Below, one piece after another: positions 52,400 to 60,419 of a DNA stretch of 64,000 nt. Source of the stretch: an uncultured Flavobacterium sp. (GTDB lineage: Bacteria > Bacteroidota > Bacteroidia > Flavobacteriales > Flavobacteriaceae); the NCBI RefSeq assembly GCF_963422545.1, contig NZ_OY730230.1:186001-250000 (forward strand), read 5' to 3'. Numbering within the stretch: the stretch's first letter is position 1; each line of letters opens with the position of its first letter. Under the pieces are notes generated by a model. The model was not told the origin of the DNA. It ran no database searches and was given only the letters and a program-made list of their open reading frames with translations. Both the position numbers and the translations under genes were made by a program.

Positions 52400-53086
52400 C
52401 TAAACTCCACTATGAAATATCGCAGGAAATTTATCCTGGTTTGCAAAAACTAACTTTGCTAATTCATAATTAGTTTCTGAATCCAGAAGTGTATTTTCAA
52501 TTTCTTTTACTTCAGATAACATGATGGTTTTTCCAATCTTTTTTCCATGTTTACGAAAAGAAGTACGGGTAAAACCATAAAGAATACCATTTTCGATTAG
52601 TGAAAATTGAAATTCATCATTCATTTCTCTTTTTTCGAGATCATAATTTCGCAATTCATAACGCTGTATACTGTAAACCGAATCAAAATGTCCTCCGGTT
52701 GCGACATAGTCCTTATATTGTTTGATGAAACTATTTATAGTATAATTTGTTACCAGAGGATTAAAACTTTGAAATTCAATAAAATGTTCGCCTGAAATTT
52801 TCTCAAGAGTATAAGCCGTTATCTGATCTGATTTTATGTCTTCACCAATTAATGATTTCGGTCGGTCAAATATTCTTAATTTACCATTCCATTTGCAATA
52901 TTCTTTCACTTCCTCTGAATCGGTATTAATAACGATACTCTCAAATTGATCGAATTTGAGTAATTTTTCAATCATATACTGATACATAGGTTTTCCATTA
53001 AATGGAAGAAAATTTCTATTAGGTAAAACATGCGAAGGATACTCTTTTTGTATTGGTAAAAGGGCAGTAAGAATGATTTTGCTCAT
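52400..53086 (-). CDS. CMP-sugar synthetase (acylneuraminate cytidylyltransferase-like)
   Basis: A 228-residue nucleotidyltransferase of the CTP_transf_3 type. LTALLPIQKEYPSHVLPNRN at 7-26 is a variant of the usual 'i.A.IPAR.gSk..P.KN' CTP-binding loop, then FNGKPMYQYMIEKLL, IVINTDSEEVKEYC around 51-64 and the LRIFDRPKSLIGEDIKSDQI segment. The family activates sialic, legionaminic, pseudaminic or Kdo-type sugars as CMP-sugars. The N-terminal loop is diverged (PIQKEYP in place of PARgGSk), so substrate is open. It stands alone between convergent/divergent genes, without nonulosonate synthesis genes nearby. Confidence 0.75.
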   Translation of the reverse strand: MSKIILTALLPIQKEYPSHVLPNRNFLPFNGKPMYQYMIEKLLKFDQFESIVINTDSEEVKEYCKWNGKLRIFDRPKSLIGEDIKSDQITAYTLEKISGEHFIEFQSFNPLVTNYTINSFIKQYKDYVATGGHFDSVYSIQRYELRNYDLEKREMNDEFQFSLIENGILYGFTRTSFRKHGKKIGKTIMLSEVKEIENTLLDSETNYELAKLVFANQDKFPAIFHSGV

Positions 53087-53186
53087 AGTGTCTTTATAAG
53101 AGAATTAAAAATAACGATTATTTTGTAAGGCTAATTTATAAAGATAGAATGAACTGGGTTTAGGTAAAAATACTTGATTTGAAGGA

Positions 53187-53213
53187 CTACCAATATTTAA
53201 TGTCTGACGGCAC
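53187..53213. repeat. Solo REP half-element
   Basis: CTACCAATATTTAATGTCTGACGGCAC-type sequence (core AATATTTAATGTCTGACGG) that matches one arm of the palindrome at 49446-49598. It lies in the 178-base gap upstream of the CMP-sugar gene and downstream of the AAA ATPase gene. Confidence 0.6.
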
Positions 53214-53264
53214 ATTTCAGTTCTTGATTCGTATTACTTAATAATTAAAAACATAAACTTTTGT

Positions 53265-54569
53265 TTACATCATTTTTCCTTCTTTGGCATATTCTTTTTT
53301 AATTCCCTGAAGCAGGTGATTTAGGTTAATACTTTCGTTTTCGCTTTCCAATGTTCTCAGGCAGGCATATTGAATAATGTTAACAATATTGGCACCCGTA
53401 ATATCGTATTTTTTTGAAAGCTCGTTTAAATTTACATCTTCAGCAATTCTAATTCCCTTAGGCAGATTATTTTTCCAAAGCTGTAAACGTTCGTGATAAG
53501 AAGGTACTTCGAACTCGATTATAGATTGAAATCTTCGGGTGAAAGCCGTATCAATATTCGTTTTAAAATTGGAAGCCAAGATCACCAATCCGGGATGATT
53601 TTCGATGCGCTGCAGCAAATACGAAACTTCCTGATTGGCGTATTTATCGTGTGCGTCTCTAACATTAGTTCTTTTCCCGAAAACAGCATCGGCTTCATCA
53701 AAAAAGAGAATCCAGTCTTTATCAGCCGCTTTGTCAAAAAGAGAAGAAAGATTTTTCTCGGTTTCGCCAATGTATTTTGAAATCACCATAGACAAATCAA
53801 TTCGGTACACATCTCTTTTAGTATATTTTCCCAAAAGTGAAGCCGTAAGCGTTTTTCCGGTTCCCGGTGCGCCGTAAAACATAACCCTGAAACCTGGTTT
53901 TATCTTGGCTTTCATGTCCCATTCATGAAGCAAAATCTCATTGAATTTAAGCCAGGTTTCTATTTCTTTAATCTGATTTAAAGTAGTAGAATTAAGCACC
54001 AAATCTTCCCAGTCTAATTCAGTTTCGATTAATTGTGCAGGGAATATGCTGCTAAGTTGCGGTTTTAGGATTTTTCCCGTAATGAATTTTTCAATGTATT
54101 CGTCTTCTAAAATAAGTAAACCACTCAGTTTGGGTTCACCAGGAGGAACCATATCTATTTTAAGGATTCTTTTATGATAAAGAAAAGAGTGATTGTGCAG
54201 GTAATCATAAAATGAAACCCGATCATCAAGATCATTTCCTGCAATTAAAAACTGAGCTGTTTCTCCCGTTGGCAAAATTCCGCGATGGTTCTTTGTTTTA
54301 ATTCCGCCAAATTCAGGTAATTCACCACCATTAGGCAAATATTCGACAATAATCGAACTAAGAAAATCAGGTTTAAGATGTGGAGAAAGAGCCAATCCCA
54401 ATAAAAGAATATCGATTTCTGAGAGACTATTTTCAATAATAAATTCGTTGATAAACCCGTTTGAACTAACTTGTTCTAAAACGGGTTTTTCCATTGGATT
54501 TTCGACTTGAAAAAGTGTATCAAGCTGAAAAACGAATTGTTTTTTTAGATATGTGAATACATTTTCCAT
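53265..54569 (-). CDS. AAA+ ATPase of eCIS (Afp15/Pvc15-like)
   Basis: A 434-residue AAA+ protein. The N-terminal about 200 residues are the usual eCIS-specific helical domain. The ATPase core has Walker A GAPGTGKT (233-240), Walker B ILFFDEAD (287-294), and arginine finger FTRRF (343-347), with an ASNFKTNID sensor 1. In AFP-like systems the homologue is needed for assembly or remodelling of the particle. Last gene of the right-hand operon, 2 bases after the peptidoglycan hydrolase-like gene. Confidence 0.9.
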   Translation of the reverse strand: MENVFTYLKKQFVFQLDTLFQVENPMEKPVLEQVSSNGFINEFIIENSLSEIDILLLGLALSPHLKPDFLSSIIVEYLPNGGELPEFGGIKTKNHRGILPTGETAQFLIAGNDLDDRVSFYDYLHNHSFLYHKRILKIDMVPPGEPKLSGLLILEDEYIEKFITGKILKPQLSSIFPAQLIETELDWEDLVLNSTTLNQIKEIETWLKFNEILLHEWDMKAKIKPGFRVMFYGAPGTGKTLTASLLGKYTKRDVYRIDLSMVISKYIGETEKNLSSLFDKAADKDWILFFDEADAVFGKRTNVRDAHDKYANQEVSYLLQRIENHPGLVILASNFKTNIDTAFTRRFQSIIEFEVPSYHERLQLWKNNLPKGIRIAEDVNLNELSKKYDITGANIVNIIQYACLRTLESENESINLNHLLQGIKKEYAKEGKMM

Positions 54570-54571
54570 TT

Positions 54572-55393
54572 TTAAACTACTAATGATTCAATTGAGAAAA
54601 AATCTATTTTTGATTGTTTATAGTTTCTGATTCTGTTCATGACAGCGTTTCCGTTATGAGAACCGTCAGAATTGGTATTTCCTTCAATAGTTTCGATAGT
54701 ATCGCCATGAACCGCCGTTACAATTCCGGTATGGAACCAATCGTTTGGTGTTTTTTCAATCAAAAATATATCTGCAGGTTTTATTAAAGACGGAGTTGTT
54801 CTTGCGTTTTGATAACGGGTCAATATTTTTTTCTGAATACCGGTTGTACCAACAGTATCGCAGCTGTAGGTTAACGGCATCAGGGTTTTGAAATTTTTTC
54901 CCTGAATAGAAGCTGCCTGGTCAATAATTGCCTGAACAAATCCCATGCACCAAAACCAGTCCGTTCCTTCATTACCATCCATATAACTTCGTACCCAAGG
55001 CCCCGTATTACTTTGATTATTGATTACAAGTTCAAAAGGATGGTTTTTAAGATGATTTTGCGCCGTATTTAGGATTAATTCTCTTAAATTATTGCCTGTT
55101 ACAGGAGTTTGAAAAGCTTTTTTGAGAGGAGATGCAAGCAGATCGAATACGTTTTGATCTACACTTCCGGTTTGGGGCAAGTTGTTGATTTTTTGAAAAT
55201 TAAGCACTGCTTTTTCTGTTGCAGGTCCAAAATCACCATCGATACCTGTTGCGGTTCCCGAGTTTGGATTTTGCATGGCAAATAAATTAAGCCAGGACTG
55301 AATTTTTTCAATGTCTTTCTTGTTATTATTTACTCCTTTTTTTTGTTGTGTTGCTTTAATAAGCAGCTCTTTTTGGTAGAATGTTTTTTGCAT
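54572..55393 (-). CDS. Peptidoglycan-binding protein with CHAP/NlpC-like domain
   Basis: A 273-residue protein of two domains. Residues about 22-88 are a PG_binding_1 module (IEKIQSWLNLFAM, then TGIDGDFGPATEKAVLNFQ). Residues about 105-265 look like a CHAP-type cysteine hydrolase: WFWCMGFVQAI gives Cys149, DWFHTGIVTAV gives His221, and IEGNTN near 237-241 the third polar residue. It has no signal peptide. Such proteins recur in eCIS operons and may cut peptidoglycan to release particles or in the target cell. Next to the AAA+ gene; a 74-base gap separates it from the possible immunity gene. Confidence 0.85.
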   Translation of the reverse strand: MQKTFYQKELLIKATQQKKGVNNNKKDIEKIQSWLNLFAMQNPNSGTATGIDGDFGPATEKAVLNFQKINNLPQTGSVDQNVFDLLASPLKKAFQTPVTGNNLRELILNTAQNHLKNHPFELVINNQSNTGPWVRSYMDGNEGTDWFWCMGFVQAIIDQAASIQGKNFKTLMPLTYSCDTVGTTGIQKKILTRYQNARTTPSLIKPADIFLIEKTPNDWFHTGIVTAVHGDTIETIEGNTNSDGSHNGNAVMNRIRNYKQSKIDFFSIESLVV

Positions 55394-55467
55394 GGCTAAT
55401 GTTTTTAAAAATTTATAAAAATTAGTTATTAGAGATTTTTTTAGAGCGTTTGATGGTTTAATAGATA

Positions 55468-56166
55468 CTATTTTAACCCCTTGATTTCATTTAATTTATT
55501 GATATGATAGGTAAAGTCTTGTTTTGGAAATAATTCCGGAAGTGCTTTTATGGCTAGTTCCATGTCCTCTAAAGCAATTTCTTTATGTGGTATTTCCTGA
55601 TTCCAATCGATATAAAAATATTGCCAGCCTTTTGCACCGCAAGACGCGATCATAGCATTAAAATATTCCTCAAAAGACAAGTCCATTAAGGTGTACCAGT
55701 TTCTATCGAAAAAAGCAATTTTTGGAGGAAATTTTTTGGCACCTCTAACAAAACATCCGTATCTCCAATCATCGCCCCAAGCTTGTTTTTCAAACCAATT
55801 CAGTTTTTCAAAATGTTTAAGATTGTCAGGAACTACAACATCAGAAGGCAATGAAAAGTCTATTTTCCAAAAAATTGATGGGTTTGAAAGAGCTTCAAAA
55901 ATTCCATTAATTAGAAAACCTCCGTACAAGAAATAGCTTTGGCTTTTACTTTTCCATTTAACAGTAAGACTTGAAAATTTGATGACATTTGCATCTTTTG
56001 GTTCAACAGTAATTTTTCCAATATTTGCTAAATCCTGAATAAACCATTGCATGCTTGAGTTTGATAGTTCAAGAAAATCTTTCCATTCTGCTTCGTTAAT
56101 TTCCACATTAGGATTTGTCTTTAAACTGTCACGAAATTTTTTGATATTTTCAATTAGTTCTTCCAT
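55468..56166 (-). CDS. Unknown protein next to the large DUF4157 gene; SUKH-like, possible immunity protein
   Basis: A 232-residue cytosolic protein without signal or membrane segments. Its start overlaps the stop of the large DUF4157 gene by one base. Features: SYFLYGGFLINGIFEALS near 77-95, then FFDRNWYTLMDLSFEEYF around 154-172 and GWQYFYIDW near 180-189; this acidic, aromatic-rich layout resembles SMI1/KNR4 (SUKH) immunity proteins, but only weakly. If the C-terminus of the neighbour is a toxin, this is the natural candidate for its immunity. I cannot confirm it from sequence alone. Confidence 0.5.
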   Translation of the reverse strand: MEELIENIKKFRDSLKTNPNVEINEAEWKDFLELSNSSMQWFIQDLANIGKITVEPKDANVIKFSSLTVKWKSKSQSYFLYGGFLINGIFEALSNPSIFWKIDFSLPSDVVVPDNLKHFEKLNWFEKQAWGDDWRYGCFVRGAKKFPPKIAFFDRNWYTLMDLSFEEYFNAMIASCGAKGWQYFYIDWNQEIPHKEIALEDMELAIKALPELFPKQDFTYHINKLNEIKGLK

Positions 56167-59100
56167 TATGCTTGTATTTGAAGGTTTGGATTAGTACTCA
56201 TATTAGAGTTTATTAAAGCTACATTGTTTTGAATCGAGTTCCATTTTCTTGATCCCTGAACAAATCCTTTTGAGGTGTATAACAACTCGATTTTACTAAC
56301 TAAATCTGCAACACTGCCAAATCGTCCATGTGCTGCTTTTGCTTCTAAAATGTCTAACGCAAAATCTGAAGAAACCTTAAATTGCTCTACAATTGTTGGT
56401 CGACCTAAGTCATTTATATTGAAACTTACTCCGGCAGCAGTAAGAGGAGGAGGAGATTGAGTGAATGGATAGGAGGTAATAGAGCCTTTAGTATTTCCAG
56501 TATATTCGGCTACTTTTACTGTAATCGTTTTAGCGAAGTTTTCTACAGCACCAGATTTAGGGTGGTTTTCCCACGTTGTTTCATAGTATAATTTTTTACC
56601 TGCGCTGGTTTTTGTTTTAGCAAAACTTTCAGGCCCGGTTTCCATTAAACCATTAATTGATTTAGAGATTATTGATAAATTTTGTGCAGCTCCCGTTCCG
56701 CCCAATTCTTCGCTTAGCATATGACCTTTTACCCAAGAATCGTGAACTATGTTTAAAGCTTGTGCATGCGCCCATCCTGGTAATGCGCCTGGACCGCTTC
56801 CGGCTGGTCTGTTGCTGGTAAGCGGATCTGCGATAACATTTCCAGCATTGTATGCAATTATTGTAGGATCTATTTTCTTTTTAGGCGTTTTTTTAACTGC
56901 TCTTTGAACGTAATTATAATCCCAGGTTTCTCCTCCATCACTAACAGATGAAATATTTATGACAGATGCCTGATCAGTGTTGACTTTGTCTTTAATTGCT
57001 TGTGCTTCAACAGGAGTAACTTCTCCTCCTTCAATATCTTTTTCAGTTTCAGTATCAATTTCAGCTAAAGCTCCTGCAATTGGACCTGCTGGAGTTGCCG
57101 CTTCTGGTTGAGTTCTTCCCATAATTCTATCCAACAAAGCCATACCTCTGTCTACAGCCTGATTCACTAACCATGTAAGTGCTTCATCAACCATTTGGCG
57201 GACAGAAACAATCATTTCGCCAACTCTTGCCCCAATTCCGGAAAGTCCAACCTGATTGGCAAGGAAACCAATTACAATTGGCATCGCTCGTCCCATAGTG
57301 TTTTCGAGATAGTTGGCTGCTGTAGCAACATTTCCTTTTGCGATATCGGCTACACCGTTGACAAATGAGTTGACCACTTCGAGCATTTCACGTAAGTATT
57401 TTATAAAACTTTGAATAGCGCTGTACAATGCCATTGCTCCGTTAATCACAGCCATAATTCCAGTTGGGTCTAACATACTGAGCAGTCGGGCTGTTATGCG
57501 GTTAACGATGCGTTCCATGATAAAGTTTTTCACAGCATCAAGAACAGTATTCCATAAATTACTAAGCTGTTCCTGAATTTTATCCCAGATAGCAGCCATT
57601 CCGCGTTCCTGAACATCTTTTATAAAAGTCCAGATTCCTTCAAGAGTGTTAATCATGCTTCGGATTCTGGCTACTCGTGCAGGACCAATTCTAGGATGTG
57701 CGGCTAGTTTCTCCCAGATTTTTTCCATTGATATTCCGAGTACTTCCAATACCCATGAAATTACTCCTCTTAAAGAGAAATCAGTCAGAACAGGAATATT
57801 GGCATCTCTCAATTCACTCATTAACCAGCCGGTAACACCACTAATTAAATGGGTGACAATATTGTCGAAGAATTGAACAAATCCTTGTTTGATAGCGCGC
57901 AGTATATTTTTAAGGAAACCAATAGGATCTTTTTTGATGTCTTCGATGGCCTGCATTGCCCGTGTTATGATGTTTCCGATGAGGTCGAATGGGAAATTCA
58001 TAATTTCGAGTATGGCAACAATCACAATTCGTATGATTTCTGCAACAAAAGCAATAAGACGTCCGATTGGCTCTCCAAATTTTTCGATAATTCGGACAAA
58101 AGCATCTAGAGGATGTATTAAATCATCGATTGTAAACGAATTCCAGAGATCAGTAAAGAGCTGAATAATTGCGGCAGGAGTCATGTTTAAAGTTGCAACA
58201 GCTGCTTCAATCTGGCCTGCAATTCGGGCTATTGCACCCGTTTCAACCATTTGAGCATATTGTTCTTCGCCACCATCCATCAGACTCATAAATCCTCTAA
58301 TAAGATTTGGAATTGTTCGTTCGACAGTTTCGTTAGTGAAAGGATCTCGTCCGATAATTACTTTTACTAAAGAATAACCTCTAACAGTTGCAGCTTGCGA
58401 AGACAACCATGCTAATAATGACTCTTTTACAAGTTCTAAAACTTTGAGTGCTACGCCTAAGGCAAAATCCCAAACTCTTTGCAGGAATCCTCCAGCCTGA
58501 GATGCAAGTGTCGAAAGATTATCGGCAATGTTTACCAGATTCGAAGGCTGAATAGCATCCCATGCTGCAGTGATGAGTCCACGAAGTTCGCCTACCAACG
58601 ACATGAAAGTTCCAACCTGAGTGTCGAGCCAATCGGCAGTTTTTTGGAGCGTGCCTTTTTCCCGCATTTGCTCGAGTTCTGTTTGTTTTCCTATCAGAAC
58701 AAGGAAATCTTCAAGAATTTCTACCGTTGTTGCGGTAACAGCTACGTCGCGTAACGGATCGTATTTGATTATTTTTTTGATTAATGCCCAAGCTTTGTTT
58801 TCTGCTAAAAGAGGTTCGGCTATACCAATCAATGCTTCTTTTATCCAGGTGATTACCTGAGCTACTGTTGCAGTTACAAAAGCAGTTATTCTGTTAACTA
58901 CTTCGACAAATTTCTCAGTGATTGAATCAATAATGCCGGTGTAAGGAAAGGATAGTTCATCCCAAACTTGTTCAACCAGATGTAAAATACTGTCTCTGGT
59001 TAACCCAACTTCGCTTAGTTTTCCTTCTACCCAGTCAAAAACCTTTTGTAGTATTCCGTATTCCTGAAGCTTGTCGAATATTGCGGTTCCAAAAGGAATA

Positions 59101-60395
59101 AGTCCCATTAATCCTTCAACAAGATTAATTGGAGTTCGTTCTACATCGACTTGTCGTAACGGGTCGTAACCAATAATAACGGTAAAAAGCGTGTAACCCG
59201 GAATGTGTCTTGCCTGATTGATTATCCAGTCAGGAACTAAATCCAGAAATGAACCCTGAATCATTTCGGGAGCAGGGGATATCTGTTCCGATTTTTGTCT
59301 GATTGCTACTCCTTGTTGAACAGTATGTGTTAATTCGTGAGCCAGTAAATGTTTACCATCCTGCGAATTTGGATTGTATTTTCCTTGATTAAAATAAATA
59401 TTATTTCCTGTTGCAAAAGCTTGTGCCCCTAATTGCTGATTCATTTGAACAGCAGTTGAATCATTGTGTATGCGAACATTGCTGAAATCGGCTCCAATAC
59501 CGGATTCCATTTCGGTTTTTACTTTTCCTGATAAAGGAGAACCGCCGCCTTTACTACTGTTTAAGGTACTTTCGAGATTAGAAGTATCGGATGGGTTTGC
59601 ATCTGTGGCAGCACTCATCTGAAGCTCTTTTTCGTCTTCTTTGGCTTGGATTTCCTCTTCCTCTTTAGCCTGAATGTCTTCTTCTTTTTTCTTCTGGATT
59701 AGTGGTTTTGAAGGAAGTATTTTCTCTTTAGCTTTAAGACTTTCCGTTTTAACAGCATCTGTTTTATTTTGAGCAATATCTACTTTTTCAACTGCATTTT
59801 TTTTCTGAATTTCTTCTTCTTTTTTTGGTTGAACCAAAGATTTAGAAGTTGGTGTTTTTTCTTTTGGTTTAGGAGATTCAATTTTGTTTTGTACAGATTC
59901 TTCTTTGTCTAATTTTAACTGAATAACAGGAGTAATTTTCGGGACAGTAGTTCCTTTTTGAATCTCTTTTTCAGCATTATTTTTTTTCTGAATTTCATTA
60001 TCCCGTTTGTTTTGGATAACTGGCGAAGCTTTGAAAAAAGGTTCAGGAGTTGAAGCATGTTTATTATGAACTACTTTTAACTTTGGCTGAAGCACAGGAG
60101 AAATTCCTTCTGAAACTGTTTTTTTCCGGATTTCGCCTTTTTTATTTTCTGTATGTGTTTCAGTTGCCAATTTATTCTGAATCGCAGGAGATGCCGCAAA
60201 GAACGGGTCAGGAGCAATGTTCTTTTTATTTGAAACAACAGTATCCGCTACTTTGTCAGCTTCAACTTCATATTTATCATTCGATTTACCAATGTTGAGT
60301 TTTGCCTGAACACCAAAAAAGTCCTCTCCCTTTCTTGCATTAAATGAAGATGGGGAAGAAGGCTTTGATTTTGCTATTTGGCTAAATGCTGGCAT
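56166..60395 (-). CDS. Giant DUF4157 protein with nuclease-like C-terminus (candidate eCIS effector)
   Basis: A 1409-residue protein. Residues about 1-260 are low-complexity, rich in K/E/Q/P with recurring IQKK and IQNK motifs, after a short KYEVEADKVAD segment at 41-51. DUF4157 lies about 278-362 with HELTH at 353-357, an HExxH metal-binding motif. Then three repeated helical modules start near residues 398, 538 and 675 (IPGYTLFTVIIGYDPLR, WALIKKIIKYDPLRD, RGYSLVKVIIGRDPFT), followed by long amphipathic helices. Near 1205-1250 it has VKGHMLSEELGG and AQNLSIISKSING, the pattern of the DNA/RNA non-specific endonuclease (HNH-like) group. DUF4157 is typical of eCIS cargo. The two genes around it suggest an effector with immunity. 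The cleavage activity is inferred. Confidence 0.75.
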   Translation of the reverse strand: MPAFSQIAKSKPSSPSSFNARKGEDFFGVQAKLNIGKSNDKYEVEADKVADTVVSNKKNIAPDPFFAASPAIQNKLATETHTENKKGEIRKKTVSEGISPVLQPKLKVVHNKHASTPEPFFKASPVIQNKRDNEIQKKNNAEKEIQKGTTVPKITPVIQLKLDKEESVQNKIESPKPKEKTPTSKSLVQPKKEEEIQKKNAVEKVDIAQNKTDAVKTESLKAKEKILPSKPLIQKKKEEDIQAKEEEEIQAKEDEKELQMSAATDANPSDTSNLESTLNSSKGGGSPLSGKVKTEMESGIGADFSNVRIHNDSTAVQMNQQLGAQAFATGNNIYFNQGKYNPNSQDGKHLLAHELTHTVQQGVAIRQKSEQISPAPEMIQGSFLDLVPDWIINQARHIPGYTLFTVIIGYDPLRQVDVERTPINLVEGLMGLIPFGTAIFDKLQEYGILQKVFDWVEGKLSEVGLTRDSILHLVEQVWDELSFPYTGIIDSITEKFVEVVNRITAFVTATVAQVITWIKEALIGIAEPLLAENKAWALIKKIIKYDPLRDVAVTATTVEILEDFLVLIGKQTELEQMREKGTLQKTADWLDTQVGTFMSLVGELRGLITAAWDAIQPSNLVNIADNLSTLASQAGGFLQRVWDFALGVALKVLELVKESLLAWLSSQAATVRGYSLVKVIIGRDPFTNETVERTIPNLIRGFMSLMDGGEEQYAQMVETGAIARIAGQIEAAVATLNMTPAAIIQLFTDLWNSFTIDDLIHPLDAFVRIIEKFGEPIGRLIAFVAEIIRIVIVAILEIMNFPFDLIGNIITRAMQAIEDIKKDPIGFLKNILRAIKQGFVQFFDNIVTHLISGVTGWLMSELRDANIPVLTDFSLRGVISWVLEVLGISMEKIWEKLAAHPRIGPARVARIRSMINTLEGIWTFIKDVQERGMAAIWDKIQEQLSNLWNTVLDAVKNFIMERIVNRITARLLSMLDPTGIMAVINGAMALYSAIQSFIKYLREMLEVVNSFVNGVADIAKGNVATAANYLENTMGRAMPIVIGFLANQVGLSGIGARVGEMIVSVRQMVDEALTWLVNQAVDRGMALLDRIMGRTQPEAATPAGPIAGALAEIDTETEKDIEGGEVTPVEAQAIKDKVNTDQASVINISSVSDGGETWDYNYVQRAVKKTPKKKIDPTIIAYNAGNVIADPLTSNRPAGSGPGALPGWAHAQALNIVHDSWVKGHMLSEELGGTGAAQNLSIISKSINGLMETGPESFAKTKTSAGKKLYYETTWENHPKSGAVENFAKTITVKVAEYTGNTKGSITSYPFTQSPPPLTAAGVSFNINDLGRPTIVEQFKVSSDFALDILEAKAAHGRFGSVADLVSKIELLYTSKGFVQGSRKWNSIQNNVALINSNMSTNPNLQIQA

Positions 60396-60419
60396 ATAAT
60401 GTGAATGCTGCTTAATTTA

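Noticed and set aside
57646..58164. Plus-strand genes opposite the giant DUF4157 gene
   Set aside because: Overlapping frames that mirror the repeated helical modules; no start context or known domain.
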